A stretch of DNA of 5,547 bases. Origin: a bacterium (GTDB lineage: Bacteria; Bacteroidota; Bacteroidia; Cytophagales; Thermonemataceae). Shown piece after piece: positions 1 to 5,278 of this stretch. Position 1 is the stretch's first letter. Each line of letters opens with the position of its first letter. The DNA is taken from assembly GCA_025362415.1 (NCBI GenBank), contig JANYGM010000049.1, forward strand, positions 1 to 5,547, written 5' to 3'. The notes below the pieces were generated by a model. That model had not been told where the DNA came from, searched no databases, and saw nothing but the letters and a program-made list of their open reading frames with translations. Both the position numbers and the translations under genes were made by a program.

Positions 1-947
1 GCAGGTCCGTGAGTGATGTCGCCTATTGCAAAGATACCTTTAATGTTAGTTTCGGAGAAATCATTTACTAAAACACGCCCTTTTTCAAATTTAACGCCAG
101 CTTCTTCTAGTCCAATGCCCTCTAAGTTTGTGGTCATTCCAACAGCAGAAAGAACAACATCACATTCTATCATTTGCATACCATTTGCAGTCTTAATATG
201 CACCTTACAGCCTTCTCCAGCCGTATCAATGCTTTCAACAGAGGAATTAACCATTATGTTGATGCCTGCTTTTTTGTATGTTTTCTCTAATTCTTTAGAA
301 ATATCTTCATCTTCATTAGGTACAATGCGAGGCAAAAACTCTACAATGGTAACTTCTGTTCCAATAGAATTGTAAAAGTAAGCAAATTCTACGCCTATTG
401 CGCCAGAACCCATAATAACCATTTTTTTAGGTTGCTTTTCCATAAACATAGCCCTGCGGTAGCCTATTATTTTCTTGTCATCTATCTTGACATTGGGAAG
501 TTCTCTTGCACGTCCGCCCGTTGCGAGAATAATATTTTTAGCTTCGTAAGTGGTAGAAACGCCATTTTTATCTTTTACGGAGAGTTTTTTGTCTGCGGTG
601 AGCTTACCAAACCCTTGTATCAAATCAATTTTATTTTTCTTGAAAAGAAATTCTATTCCTTTGCTCATTCCGCCTGCAACATTCCTACTACGAGTTATCA
701 TAGCGGTAAAATCCACATTTGGAGCAGGGACATCAATGCCATAATCTTTGGCGTGCTTGATATAGTCAAAGACTTGCGCAGATTTGAGGAGAGCTTTTGT
801 TGGGATACAGCCCCAATTTAGGCAAATTCCGCCAAGTTCTGCCGCTTCTACTACCGCCACGCTCATACCTAGTTGGGAGGCACGAATAGCCGCTACATAG
901 CCACCAGGACCACTTCCAACGACAATAAGGTCATAACTTTTGCTCAT
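1..947 (-). CDS. lpdA: Dihydrolipoyl dehydrogenase (E3), C-terminus cut off by the window edge
   Basis: This flavoprotein reoxidises the dihydrolipoyl groups of 2-oxoacid dehydrogenase complexes (and of the glycine cleavage system), passing electrons through a disulfide and FAD to NAD+ in the cytoplasm. About 315 residues are present, out of roughly 465 usual for the family. Seen in the translation: the FAD-binding GSGPGG at residues 11-16, the redox-active disulfide in GGICLNWGCIPTKALL (C42 and C47), ATGG at 142-145, the NAD-binding GSGAIG at 180-185, and the second FAD contact FAIGD at 306-310. The dimerisation domain with the catalytic His-Glu pair lies beyond the left edge. The start is the ATG at 945-947, directly before the FAD motif at the usual distance. 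No E1 or E2 gene is in view, so which complex it serves cannot be told. The 90 bp upstream are AT-rich, with only a degenerate -7 box (TATATTTA, minus strand, 1007-1000), and then the twin hairpin element. Confidence 0.97.
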   Translation of the reverse strand, partial: MSKSYDLIVVGSGPGGYVAAIRASQLGMSVAVVEAAELGGICLNWGCIPTKALLKSAQVFDYIKHAKDYGIDVPAPNVDFTAMITRSRNVAGGMSKGIEFLFKKNKIDLIQGFGKLTADKKLSVKDKNGVSTTYEAKNIILATGGRARELPNVKIDDKKIIGYRRAMFMEKQPKKMVIMGSGAIGVEFAYFYNSIGTEVTIVEFLPRIVPNEDEDISKELEKTYKKAGINIMVNSSVESIDTAGEGCKVHIKTANGMQMIECDVVLSAVGMTTNLEGIGLEEAGVKFEKGRVLVNDFSETNIKGIFAIGDITHGP

Positions 948-1037
948 ATAATTTTCTAGTATAATTAAAGATTTTTTGTTGATTTTTTTAGAATTTGGGT
1001 AAATATAAGATTTTTTATTAAGAACTTATATTGTGTT
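948..1037. other. AT-rich leader region of lpdA with a weak hairpin
   Basis: This is the upstream region of lpdA, between its start codon and the twin hairpin element. Read on the minus strand it contains TATATTTA at 1007-1000, seven of eight matches to the Bacteroidota -7 element TAnnTTTG. That would give a leader of about 45 nt, similar to other genes here. A perfect 8-bp inverted repeat (aatataag at 1002-1009, cttatatt at 1025-1032) surrounds a 15-nt loop and overlaps that box. In such AT-rich sequence the repeat may be chance. No clear -33 TTG is seen at the right distance. Confidence 0.3.
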
Positions 1038-1100
1038 GTTAAATTTTTGATAAGGTCTGTACCGTAATGCAATGAAGGTCAGCCCGTTCAAAGATTTAAC
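1038..1100. repeat. Hairpin I of a twin palindromic element (REP/MITE-like)
   Basis: An outer stem joins gttaaatttttg (1038-1049) to caaagatttaac (1089-1100); 11 of 12 positions are Watson-Crick and the twelfth is a T-G wobble on the plus strand. Inside it, the tip pairs GGTCTG (1054-1059) with CAGCCC (1080-1085, one mismatch) and ACC (1061-1063) with GGT (1077-1079). There is a bulged T at 1060 and a 13-nt loop. The tip unit at 1054-1085 matches the reverse complement of 1121-1152 in hairpin II at 27 of 32 positions. Hairpin I ends at 1100 and hairpin II starts at 1101. The element lies between two minus-strand genes. No transposase is in the window, so calling it a mobile element is inference. 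Confidence 0.7.
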
Positions 1101-1173
1101 ATTTCTCAATTTGATTAAATGGTCTGACCTCCGTTGCACTATGGTACAGACCTATTTAATCAAATTAAGAAAT
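1101..1173. repeat. Hairpin II of the twin palindromic element
   Basis: An outer 20-bp stem joins 1101-1120 to 1154-1173 with 19 of 20 complementary positions (the exception is at 1167). The tip continues the stem: GGTCTG (1121-1126) pairs with CAGACC (1147-1152) and ACC (1127-1129) with GGT (1143-1145), with a bulged A at 1146 and a 13-nt loop at 1130-1142. The total is about 29 paired positions. The right arm ends at 1173, on the last base of the stop codon of the small membrane protein gene read on the minus strand. The hairpin would therefore start essentially at the end of that coding sequence in its mRNA. It could protect the 3' end or stop transcription, but no U-run follows it on the minus strand. 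The T-rich stretch after it on the plus strand is the lysine-rich end of the neighbouring gene. Confidence 0.75.
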
Positions 1174-1442
1174 CATTTTTTCTTTTTTACGGTTTTTAAA
1201 GCTGTTTTGAGGTTGTTTTTGGGTTGATTTATGTTGATTGGGTTGCTTTTTGGAAGATTTTTTTGTTTGATTTCCTCTTGTTTTTTCCTTCTCCAACTAA
1301 AAACATACAAACAAAGCAACATCAACATAAAAATCCAATAATTATTGTAGAAACTATTTTTTCCATCAACAAAAATTCTATGAACGCCTATCATCAAAAA
1401 GCCCACCGCAGCAGACAAAAGCATACTATCAATTAATTTCAT
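1173..1442 (-). CDS. Small two-helix membrane protein of unknown function
   Basis: This predicted protein has 89 residues. It has two hydrophobic helices (about 5-22 and 34-51) joined by a short loop with H21 and R22 just after the first helix. The second helix contains the aromatic run NYWIFMLMLLCLYVF. A basic anchor, RRKK, follows at 51-54, and then a hydrophilic tail rich in Lys, Asn, Gln and Pro ending in KKKK. The positive-inside rule puts both termini in the cytoplasm. The order short helix, MIGVHR, spacer, NYWIFML resembles small uncharacterised membrane proteins I associate with Bacteroidota; this is recollection, not a search. The start is the ATG at 1440-1442. It lies 73 bp after the stop of the nuclease-like gene on the same strand, with no -7 box seen in the gap, so the two may be cotranscribed. 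Hairpin II begins at its stop codon. The open plus-strand frame over the same bases looks like a shadow. Function unknown. Confidence 0.75.
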   Translation of the reverse strand: MKLIDSMLLSAAVGFLMIGVHRIFVDGKNSFYNNYWIFMLMLLCLYVFSWRRKKQEEIKQKNLPKSNPININQPKNNLKTALKTVKKKK

Positions 1443-1486
1443 TTAGTTTTTTGGTTGTTTTTCTTTTCTGAATGTATTTTGTATTC

Positions 1487-1517
1487 ATTCACAATTCACA
1501 ATTTAAAATTCACAATT
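1487..1517. repeat. Short direct repeats, attcacaatt three times
   Basis: The decamer attcacaatt occurs at 1487-1496, 1494-1503 (overlapping, period 7) and 1508-1517, the last after a taaa spacer. The final copy runs into the stop codon of the nuclease-like gene (1516-1518). The array fills much of the short gap between the two minus-strand genes. Simple tandem motifs of this type are, to my recollection, frequent between genes in Bacteroidota genomes. No function is evident. Confidence 0.65.
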
Positions 1518-2109
1518 ATTTATATGACTGAATAATATAGTGCCAAACGCCCAAAATCTCTTTCAAATCTGTATAAACTTTGTTATCTATAAAAAAAGTA
1601 TTATTTTCAAAGCGCAAAAACTGCCATTCAACGCCATCAGTAGCACAACCATACAAAACAGGAATATTTTTACCTTCTGCTTCATTGAAGAGTTTTGCAC
1701 CATAAAGTTGGGCTGCACATTGCGCTGTTCCCCACTCCATATCCTCATCTTTTGCCTCTACCAGCGAGATAATGGGCGTTTCTAAATAAACACTTTCTGG
1801 CACAAAAGTAAAGAAAAAATCACATTCACCAGAAAGGTCATCTTTGGGGTTTACCTCTAAATTTGAACCAGAAAAAAGTGTAATTTTATCTTGATAACTT
1901 TCAGCTATTTCTACCAAAATAGGCGACACAATACGTTCTGACTTTGTTTTTTCATTCATAAGTGGCATAAACTTTGCCTTTTTTAGTGTTTCTACTAGCC
2001 AATCACTAGGCGCATAAAGTTTAATATCACCAAATAATGCTCTTCTCTTTGCCGAAAGTCCAAATTTTTTAACAACTGTTTCTATTTTTCTAAAAATACT
2101 GTAGCCCAT
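1516..2109 (-). CDS. Orphan PD-(D/E)XK (restriction endonuclease-fold) family protein
   Basis: This is a cytoplasmic protein of 197 residues from the chosen ATG. The middle carries a PD-(D/E)XK-type active-site signature: Asp97 in GECDFFFTF, then Glu118-Ala-Lys120 in SLVEAKDED after a beta-strand-like stretch, and a helix with WGTAQCAAQLYGAK (Gln130, Gln134). This matches widespread uncharacterised bacterial proteins with an HsdR-N-like core in which VEAK is followed by GxxQCxAQ. An N-terminal SPILVEIAE may supply a further conserved acidic residue. Nuclease activity is inferred from the fold; no target is known. There is no methyltransferase, helicase or specificity gene beside it. The frame is open up to a TTG at 2158-2160, but the ATG at 2107-2109 is preferred because a perfect -7 box (2138-2145) lies inside the longer version. 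The gene diverges from mtgA. Confidence 0.75.
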   Translation of the reverse strand: MGYSIFRKIETVVKKFGLSAKRRALFGDIKLYAPSDWLVETLKKAKFMPLMNEKTKSERIVSPILVEIAESYQDKITLFSGSNLEVNPKDDLSGECDFFFTFVPESVYLETPIISLVEAKDEDMEWGTAQCAAQLYGAKLFNEAEGKNIPVLYGCATDGVEWQFLRFENNTFFIDNKVYTDLKEILGVWHYIIQSYK

Positions 2110-2137
2110 TTTTCTAATTTTTCGTTGTTTATTTTTG

Positions 2138-2145
2138 CAAAGATA
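2138..2145 (-). promoter_or_regulatory. -7 promoter element for the nuclease-like gene
   Basis: On the minus strand this reads TATCTTTG, a full match to the Bacteroidota -7 consensus TAnnTTTG. It lies 28 bp before the ATG at 2109, which leaves a leader of roughly 20 nt. No TTG stands about 19 bp further upstream, so only half of the promoter is recognisable. It decides the start codon, because it lies inside the TTG-initiated extension of that gene. Confidence 0.5.
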
Positions 2146-2169
2146 ATCAAAAACCTGCAATTATTTTGC

Positions 2170-2177
2170 TAAATTTG
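2170..2177 (+). promoter_or_regulatory. -7 promoter element for mtgA
   Basis: TAAATTTG matches TAnnTTTG and lies 37 bp before the mtgA start codon, giving a leader of about 30 nt. It is 24 bp from the oppositely oriented box at 2138-2145, so the two genes share a compact divergent promoter region. A -33 TTG at the expected distance is not seen. Confidence 0.45.
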
Positions 2178-2214
2178 TGGCACAAAACAAGATAAATCAA
2201 AGCAATAAGCATAA

Positions 2215-2979
2215 ATGAAAGAATATGATGAATTTTTGCCAGAAGAAGAAAGACAAATAATTCCACCAAAAGAAAAAAAGCCACTCAAAGAACGTATAAA
2301 ACGGTTTTTGCTAAAATTTACGTTATATTTCTTTGGTATAACTATTTTTTGGGTGATTGTGTTGCGTTTTATTCCTGTATTTTTCACGCTTACAATGCTT
2401 TCTAGGAGTATGGACGGACTTTTTGACAAAAATGGTGAAGCAACTATTTATTATGATTGGACACCTATTGAAGATATTTCGCCAGATATGCCTATTGCTG
2501 TTATTGCATCAGAAGACCAAAATTTCCCTACGCACAACGGCTTTGATTTTATAGCTATTGAACGTGCCATAGAACGCAATAAAACCAGTAAAACCAAATA
2601 TGGAGCAAGTACCATAAGTCAGCAAGTTGCAAAAAATGTTTTTTTGTGGCAAGGCAGAAGTTGGCTTAGAAAGGGTTTAGAAGTATATTTTACGTTTTTG
2701 ATAGAAACTATTTGGAGCAAAAAACGCATTATGGAAGTTTACCTAAATGTTGCAGAAACAGGCAAAAATACCTTTGGTGTGCAGGCAGCCGCAAAGCGTT
2801 TTTATAAGAAAAATGCTTCACAACTTACCCCATCAGAAACTGCACGTATTGCAGCAGTTTTGCCTAATCCTATTGTTTATTCTATCAAAAATCCTACGAG
2901 TTACACGCTTTTAAGACAAAACCAAATAGTTTATCAAATGCGACTTTTGGGCGGAAGAAGTTATTGGAACATTAAGTGA
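2215..2979 (+). CDS. mtgA: Monofunctional biosynthetic peptidoglycan transglycosylase (GT51)
   Basis: This enzyme polymerises lipid II into glycan strands on the outer face of the inner membrane, without a transpeptidase domain. The 254 residues fit the family size (about 230-260). A charged cytoplasmic N-terminus (1-30) is followed by one membrane anchor (about 32-60). The GT51 domain then shows its motifs in order: EDQNFPTHNG at 100-109 with the catalytic Glu100 and His107; YGASTISQQVAKN at 129-141; KKRIMEVYLN at 169-178 with the second key Glu174; and FGVQAAAKRFYKK at 187-199. SETARIAAVLPNP at 207-219 ends the domain. All expected residues are present, so it should be active. The ATG at 2215 is preferred because it precedes the acidic and basic N-terminal stretch and fits the -7 box at 2170-2177. 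The gene stands alone. A short repeat begins on its stop codon. Confidence 0.95.
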   Translation: MKEYDEFLPEEERQIIPPKEKKPLKERIKRFLLKFTLYFFGITIFWVIVLRFIPVFFTLTMLSRSMDGLFDKNGEATIYYDWTPIEDISPDMPIAVIASEDQNFPTHNGFDFIAIERAIERNKTSKTKYGASTISQQVAKNVFLWQGRSWLRKGLEVYFTFLIETIWSKKRIMEVYLNVAETGKNTFGVQAAAKRFYKKNASQLTPSETARIAAVLPNPIVYSIKNPTSYTLLRQNQIVYQMRLLGGRSYWNIK

Positions 2980-3009
2980 GGTACGAAGTTTGAGGTACGA
3001 AATACGAAA
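2978..3009. repeat. Direct repeats gaggtacgaa at the end of mtgA
   Basis: The decamer gaggtacgaa occurs at 2978-2987 and 2992-3001 (period 14), and the second copy continues into a period-7 run, tacgaaa at 2996-3002 and 3003-3009. The first copy starts within the TGA stop codon of mtgA. It has the same style as the repeats at 1487-1517 and 5279-5302 but a different sequence. It has no inverted partner and no T-run, so it does not look like a terminator. Confidence 0.6.
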
Positions 3010-3068
3010 TAAATACATTTTTACAACAAAAAAATAACAAAGTTTTACTTACTACAAAGAACATTTAC

Positions 3069-3076
3069 TATCTTTG
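3069..3076 (+). promoter_or_regulatory. -7 promoter element for the TetR-membrane protein pair
   Basis: TATCTTTG, followed by C, matches the Bacteroidota -7 consensus fully. It lies 53 bp before the start codon at 3130, giving a leader of about 45 nt that is almost all A and T. No TTG is found at the -33 distance. It is the only promoter-like site in the 150-bp gap between mtgA and the TetR gene, and would serve both 3130-3849 and 3842-4300. Confidence 0.5.
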
Positions 3077-3129
3077 CTAAAAATAAACTATAATTTAATT
3101 ATTTTACAACTACTATAAAAATTATTTCA

Positions 3130-3849
3130 ATGGACTTTCAAGTAAAATTTCAGGTAAATGACAAAATATTTATGCGTAACCCAGAAAATAGTCAAATTGG
3201 GCGTGATATTGTCAAAAAAGGCATTGACCTTATCAACGAGATAGGGCTAGAACAATTCACTTTCAAGAAACTTGCCGTAATTGCCGACACGACAGAGGCA
3301 ACCGTTTACAGGTATTTCCAAAACAAACACAAACTACTTTTGTATATCTTGAATTGGTATTGGTCGTATATGGAATTTTTGATGGTTTTTCGTTTGCAAA
3401 ACGTAACAGATGTAACTAAAAAACTTAAAACTATTATTGAATTGTTTACACACGAGTTGCCAGAACACGCAAGTGATTGGGACTACAACAAAAAAAATCT
3501 TAATCAAATTGTAATAGCAGAAAGTAGCAAAGTTTATCTTGTAAAAGACGTGGCAGAAATCAATAAAAATGAAGTTTTTAAGCCTTATAAGCAATTATGT
3601 GCCAAAATTGCAGACGTGATTAGTGAGTATAATCCTGATTATCAATATCCAAAATCTTTGAGTAGTACACTTATAGAAACCGCTCATCATCAGCAGTTTT
3701 TTAGCTCTTTTTTGCCAAAACTTACAGATTCTCAACCAGAAAATAAATCAGAGTTTACAGCAAATTTCTTGGAAAATATGCTGTTTAAAATCTTGGGAGA
3801 AAATCCATTACAAAAAAACATCAAAACAAAACAAAATAAAAATGTATAA
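3130..3849 (+). CDS. TetR/AcrR-family transcriptional regulator
   Basis: This is a cytoplasmic DNA-binding dimer of 239 residues. After an unusually long N-terminal lead (1-22, with MDFQVKFQVNDKIF) comes the TetR helix-turn-helix domain at about 23-70: IGRDIVKKGIDLINEIG, then FTFKKLAVIADTTEATVYRY and FQNKHKLLLYIL. The recognition helix is around TEATVYRYF (55-63). The C-terminal ligand domain is helical and not conserved enough to name an inducer. The tail from about 225 is Lys, Asn and Gln rich. The ATG at 3130 is preferred over the internal Met15, because the N-terminal lead looks like that of related Bacteroidota regulators (recollection). The last codons overlap the start of the membrane protein gene by 8 bp, so the regulator and that protein are made together. 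The regulator may control its own operon, but no clear operator palindrome was found near the promoter. Confidence 0.9.
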   Translation: MDFQVKFQVNDKIFMRNPENSQIGRDIVKKGIDLINEIGLEQFTFKKLAVIADTTEATVYRYFQNKHKLLLYILNWYWSYMEFLMVFRLQNVTDVTKKLKTIIELFTHELPEHASDWDYNKKNLNQIVIAESSKVYLVKDVAEINKNEVFKPYKQLCAKIADVISEYNPDYQYPKSLSSTLIETAHHQQFFSSFLPKLTDSQPENKSEFTANFLENMLFKILGENPLQKNIKTKQNKNV

Positions 3850-4300
3850 TTTTATTCAATTCATTCATTCTTGGTCTCGTTGGGCGGTTGTTTTTTTGGC
3901 AGTTTTTGCTATTGCAAACGCTTTTATTGGTTGGCTAAATAACAAAAACTTTGAGAAAAAAGATAATATTCTTAATGCATCATTTGTAGGTTTTATGCAC
4001 TTGCAGGCATTGATAGGGCTTATTTTGTATTTTGTGTATAGTCCGCTAGGATTTGAGGCATTTAGTAGAACAGATGTAAATGTAATGAAAACGGCTTCTG
4101 TGCGCTATTGGGCAATAGAGCATATTACGGTGATGCTTTTGGCGGTTGTGTTTGCACAAGTAGGTAGAAGTTTATCCAAAAAAGCTACTGAAAGTATTAT
4201 TAAGCACAAAAAAGCAGCTATTTTCTTTAGTATTTCCTTTGTGTTGATGATGAGTCGTATTCCTTGGAGTGAAAGCGCAAGACTTTTCAGAGGACTATAA
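3842..4300 (+). CDS. Four-helix membrane protein, possibly cytochrome b-like
   Basis: This integral inner-membrane protein has 152 residues and four predicted helices, at about 13-33, 46-66, 91-109 and 124-140. Striking residues repeat at helix ends: His9 in FIHSWSRW, His53 in FMHLQALIGLILYF, His94 in RYWAIEHITVM, His122 in KHKKAAIFF, and the closing SRIPW (138-142). It belongs to a Bacteroidota family that, as I recall, is sometimes labelled cytochrome B. The membrane-embedded histidines would allow haem binding, but no standard haem motif proves it. The start ATG at 3842-3844 lies inside the last codons of the TetR gene (ATGTATAA overlap), which suggests translational coupling. The terminator 20 bp after its stop closes the operon. 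A role in electron transfer or stress response under TetR control is inference. Confidence 0.8.
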   Translation: MYNFIQFIHSWSRWAVVFLAVFAIANAFIGWLNNKNFEKKDNILNASFVGFMHLQALIGLILYFVYSPLGFEAFSRTDVNVMKTASVRYWAIEHITVMLLAVVFAQVGRSLSKKATESIIKHKKAAIFFSISFVLMMSRIPWSESARLFRGL

Positions 4301-4320
4301 AGAATTTTGTGAATTTTTAG

Positions 4321-4377
4321 TTGCCACAGATGCACAGATGAATACAATTTATCTGTGCGTTTGTGGCAATTTTTTTT
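4321..4377 (+). terminator. Strong intrinsic terminator after the TetR-membrane protein operon
   Basis: The 19-nt arms ttgccacagatgcacagat (4321-4339) and 4351-4369 match at 17 of 19 positions, and the other two are G-T wobbles. The whole stem can therefore pair in plus-strand RNA around an 11-nt loop. Eight T residues follow at 4370-4377. On the minus strand no T-run follows, so it acts in one direction. The arm resembles the ccacagat-type repeat that I recall as scattered through many bacterial genomes, so the stem may have arisen from a repeat. Confidence 0.9.
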
Positions 4378-4564
4378 ATTTAATCTTACTTATTTTTTAG
4401 TTGTCAGCAAAAAATACGTTTGAGTAATTTTTTTTCGTTTATAAAAAGAATGATTAAAGTACATTTGTAGGCTCAATATACACATTTCTTACAAAATCTA
4501 AAAAATATTTTCTAAATATTTGAAAAATAAACTTAAAAAACTTTTTTTATACTAAAAGTTTCCT
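4378..4564. other. Non-coding AT-rich spacer before the second TetR gene
   Basis: Together with the terminator before it and the promoter and leader after it, this is part of a 321-bp stretch without a gene. The spacer holds only tiny open frames, for example six codons from 4451. A near-duplicated aaatattt occurs at 4503-4510 and 4514-4521. Nothing else in it is recognisable. Its extreme A+T content could act as an upstream activating or bent sequence for the promoter at 4565. Confidence 0.4.
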
Positions 4565-4572
4565 TAGTTTTG
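4565..4572 (+). promoter_or_regulatory. -7 promoter element for the second TetR gene
   Basis: TAGTTTTG, followed by C, matches TAnnTTTG. It lies 49 bp before the ATG at 4622, giving a leader of about 40 nt that contains the 12-bp tandem repeat. The A+T-rich sequence upstream has no TTG at the -33 distance. Confidence 0.5.
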
Positions 4573-4588
4573 CATCATCAAAAAGAGA

Positions 4589-4620
4589 AAAAATTAAAGC
4601 AAAAATTAAAGCAAAAATAA
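4589..4620 (+). repeat. 12-bp tandem repeat in the leader and ribosome-binding region
   Basis: Two exact copies of aaaaattaaagc (4589-4600 and 4601-4612) are followed by a partial third copy, aaaaataa (4613-4620), one base before the ATG. The repeat occupies the whole ribosome-contact region of the TetR gene. Gain or loss of a unit would change leader length without shifting the reading frame. Confidence 0.8.
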
Positions 4621-4621
4621 G

Positions 4622-5278
4622 ATGTCAGAAATAAAGTTGGAAATAATATCAGAAGTAAAAAACGAAAGCAAAGAAAGAATACTTATTAAATCTTATGAAC
4701 TTTTTTGCCGTTATGGCGTGAAAAGTATGACTATGGACGAGATAGCACGTGAAGTGGGCGTATCAAAAAAAACGGTTTATCAGTTTTTTAAAGACAAAGA
4801 TGAACTTGTCTTAGAAGTAAGCAAACATCATTTTATCAATGATATGAAAGAAATTGAAGAGATGTTTTTGCAGGCTATCAATCCTATTGATGAGATAATG
4901 ATGCTTACTAAGCATATGAAAAAAACCCTCACTAATATCAACCCTTGTTTATTCTTTGATTTGAAAAAGTTTTATCCAAAAGCCTTTGATAGCTGGAAAG
5001 AACATAAAAACACTTTCATTATGGAACATATCAAAAATAACATCAATAAAGGGATAGAACTAGGCTTTTATAGGGCAGATATCAACGTGGAAATATTGGC
5101 TATTATGAGGTTAGAGCAAATAGAACTTGGTTGCAATCCTGAAATTTTTTCACCTGACAAGTTCAAGATGGTTGATGTTCAAACAACATTTATCAATCAT
5201 TTTATTCGTGGAATTGTCACAGAAAAAGGCTACAAAATGATGGAAGAATATAAAACTAAAATGAATGAACTCTTTTGA
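4622..5278 (+). CDS. TetR/AcrR-family transcriptional regulator
   Basis: This is a DNA-binding protein of 218 residues with a typical N-terminal TetR domain. After a charged lead, KERILIKSYELFCRYGVKSM (17-36) forms helix 1. MTMDEIAREVGVSKKTVYQF (36-55) is the helix-turn-helix, with SKKTVYQFF as recognition helix, and KDKDELVLEVSKHHF follows (57-71). The C-terminal ligand domain is helical, with a CLFFDLKKFYPKAFDSWKEH stretch (109-128). This form is, to my recollection, common in Bacteroidota near RND-type efflux genes, but none is in view here, so the target is unknown. It shares only the HTH domain with the TetR at 3130-3849; the C-terminal parts differ, so it does not look like a recent duplicate. 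It has its own promoter (4565-4572) and a terminator upstream (4321-4377), hence it is expressed separately. A repeat starts at its stop codon. Confidence 0.93.
   Translation: MSEIKLEIISEVKNESKERILIKSYELFCRYGVKSMTMDEIAREVGVSKKTVYQFFKDKDELVLEVSKHHFINDMKEIEEMFLQAINPIDEIMMLTKHMKKTLTNINPCLFFDLKKFYPKAFDSWKEHKNTFIMEHIKNNINKGIELGFYRADINVEILAIMRLEQIELGCNPEIFSPDKFKMVDVQTTFINHFIRGIVTEKGYKMMEEYKTKMNELF

Noticed and set aside
13..821. Open plus-strand frames across the left edge
   Set aside because: They lie antisense to the clearly conserved dihydrolipoyl dehydrogenase and encode Ser/Pro- or Phe-rich sequence without motifs.
1101..1190. Intrinsic terminator on the plus strand (hairpin II followed by T-rich sequence)
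   Set aside because: No plus-strand gene lies upstream to be terminated; the T-rich tract is the complement of the lysine codons of the minus-strand gene.
1224..1436. Plus-strand 70-residue frame
   Set aside because: It mirrors the minus-strand membrane protein gene, whose hydrophobic pattern and basic anchor look like a real protein. The plus product looks like shadow sequence.
1487..1517. CRISPR-like array
   Set aside because: Units are 7-14 nt with no spacers of regular length and no cas gene nearby; simple short repeats explain it.
2169..2429. Minus-strand 86-residue frame over the start of mtgA
   Set aside because: It is antisense to mtgA and covers its promoter region. It has no motif.
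3334..3594. Minus-strand frame inside the first TetR gene
   Set aside because: Antisense shadow of a gene with a clear TetR domain.
4105..4347. Minus-strand frame over the four-helix protein and the terminator
   Set aside because: It would start inside a terminator hairpin and run antisense to a conserved membrane protein.
3130..5278. Recent duplication of the two TetR genes
   Set aside because: Only the generic helix-turn-helix region is alike; the N-terminal leads and C-terminal domains differ throughout.
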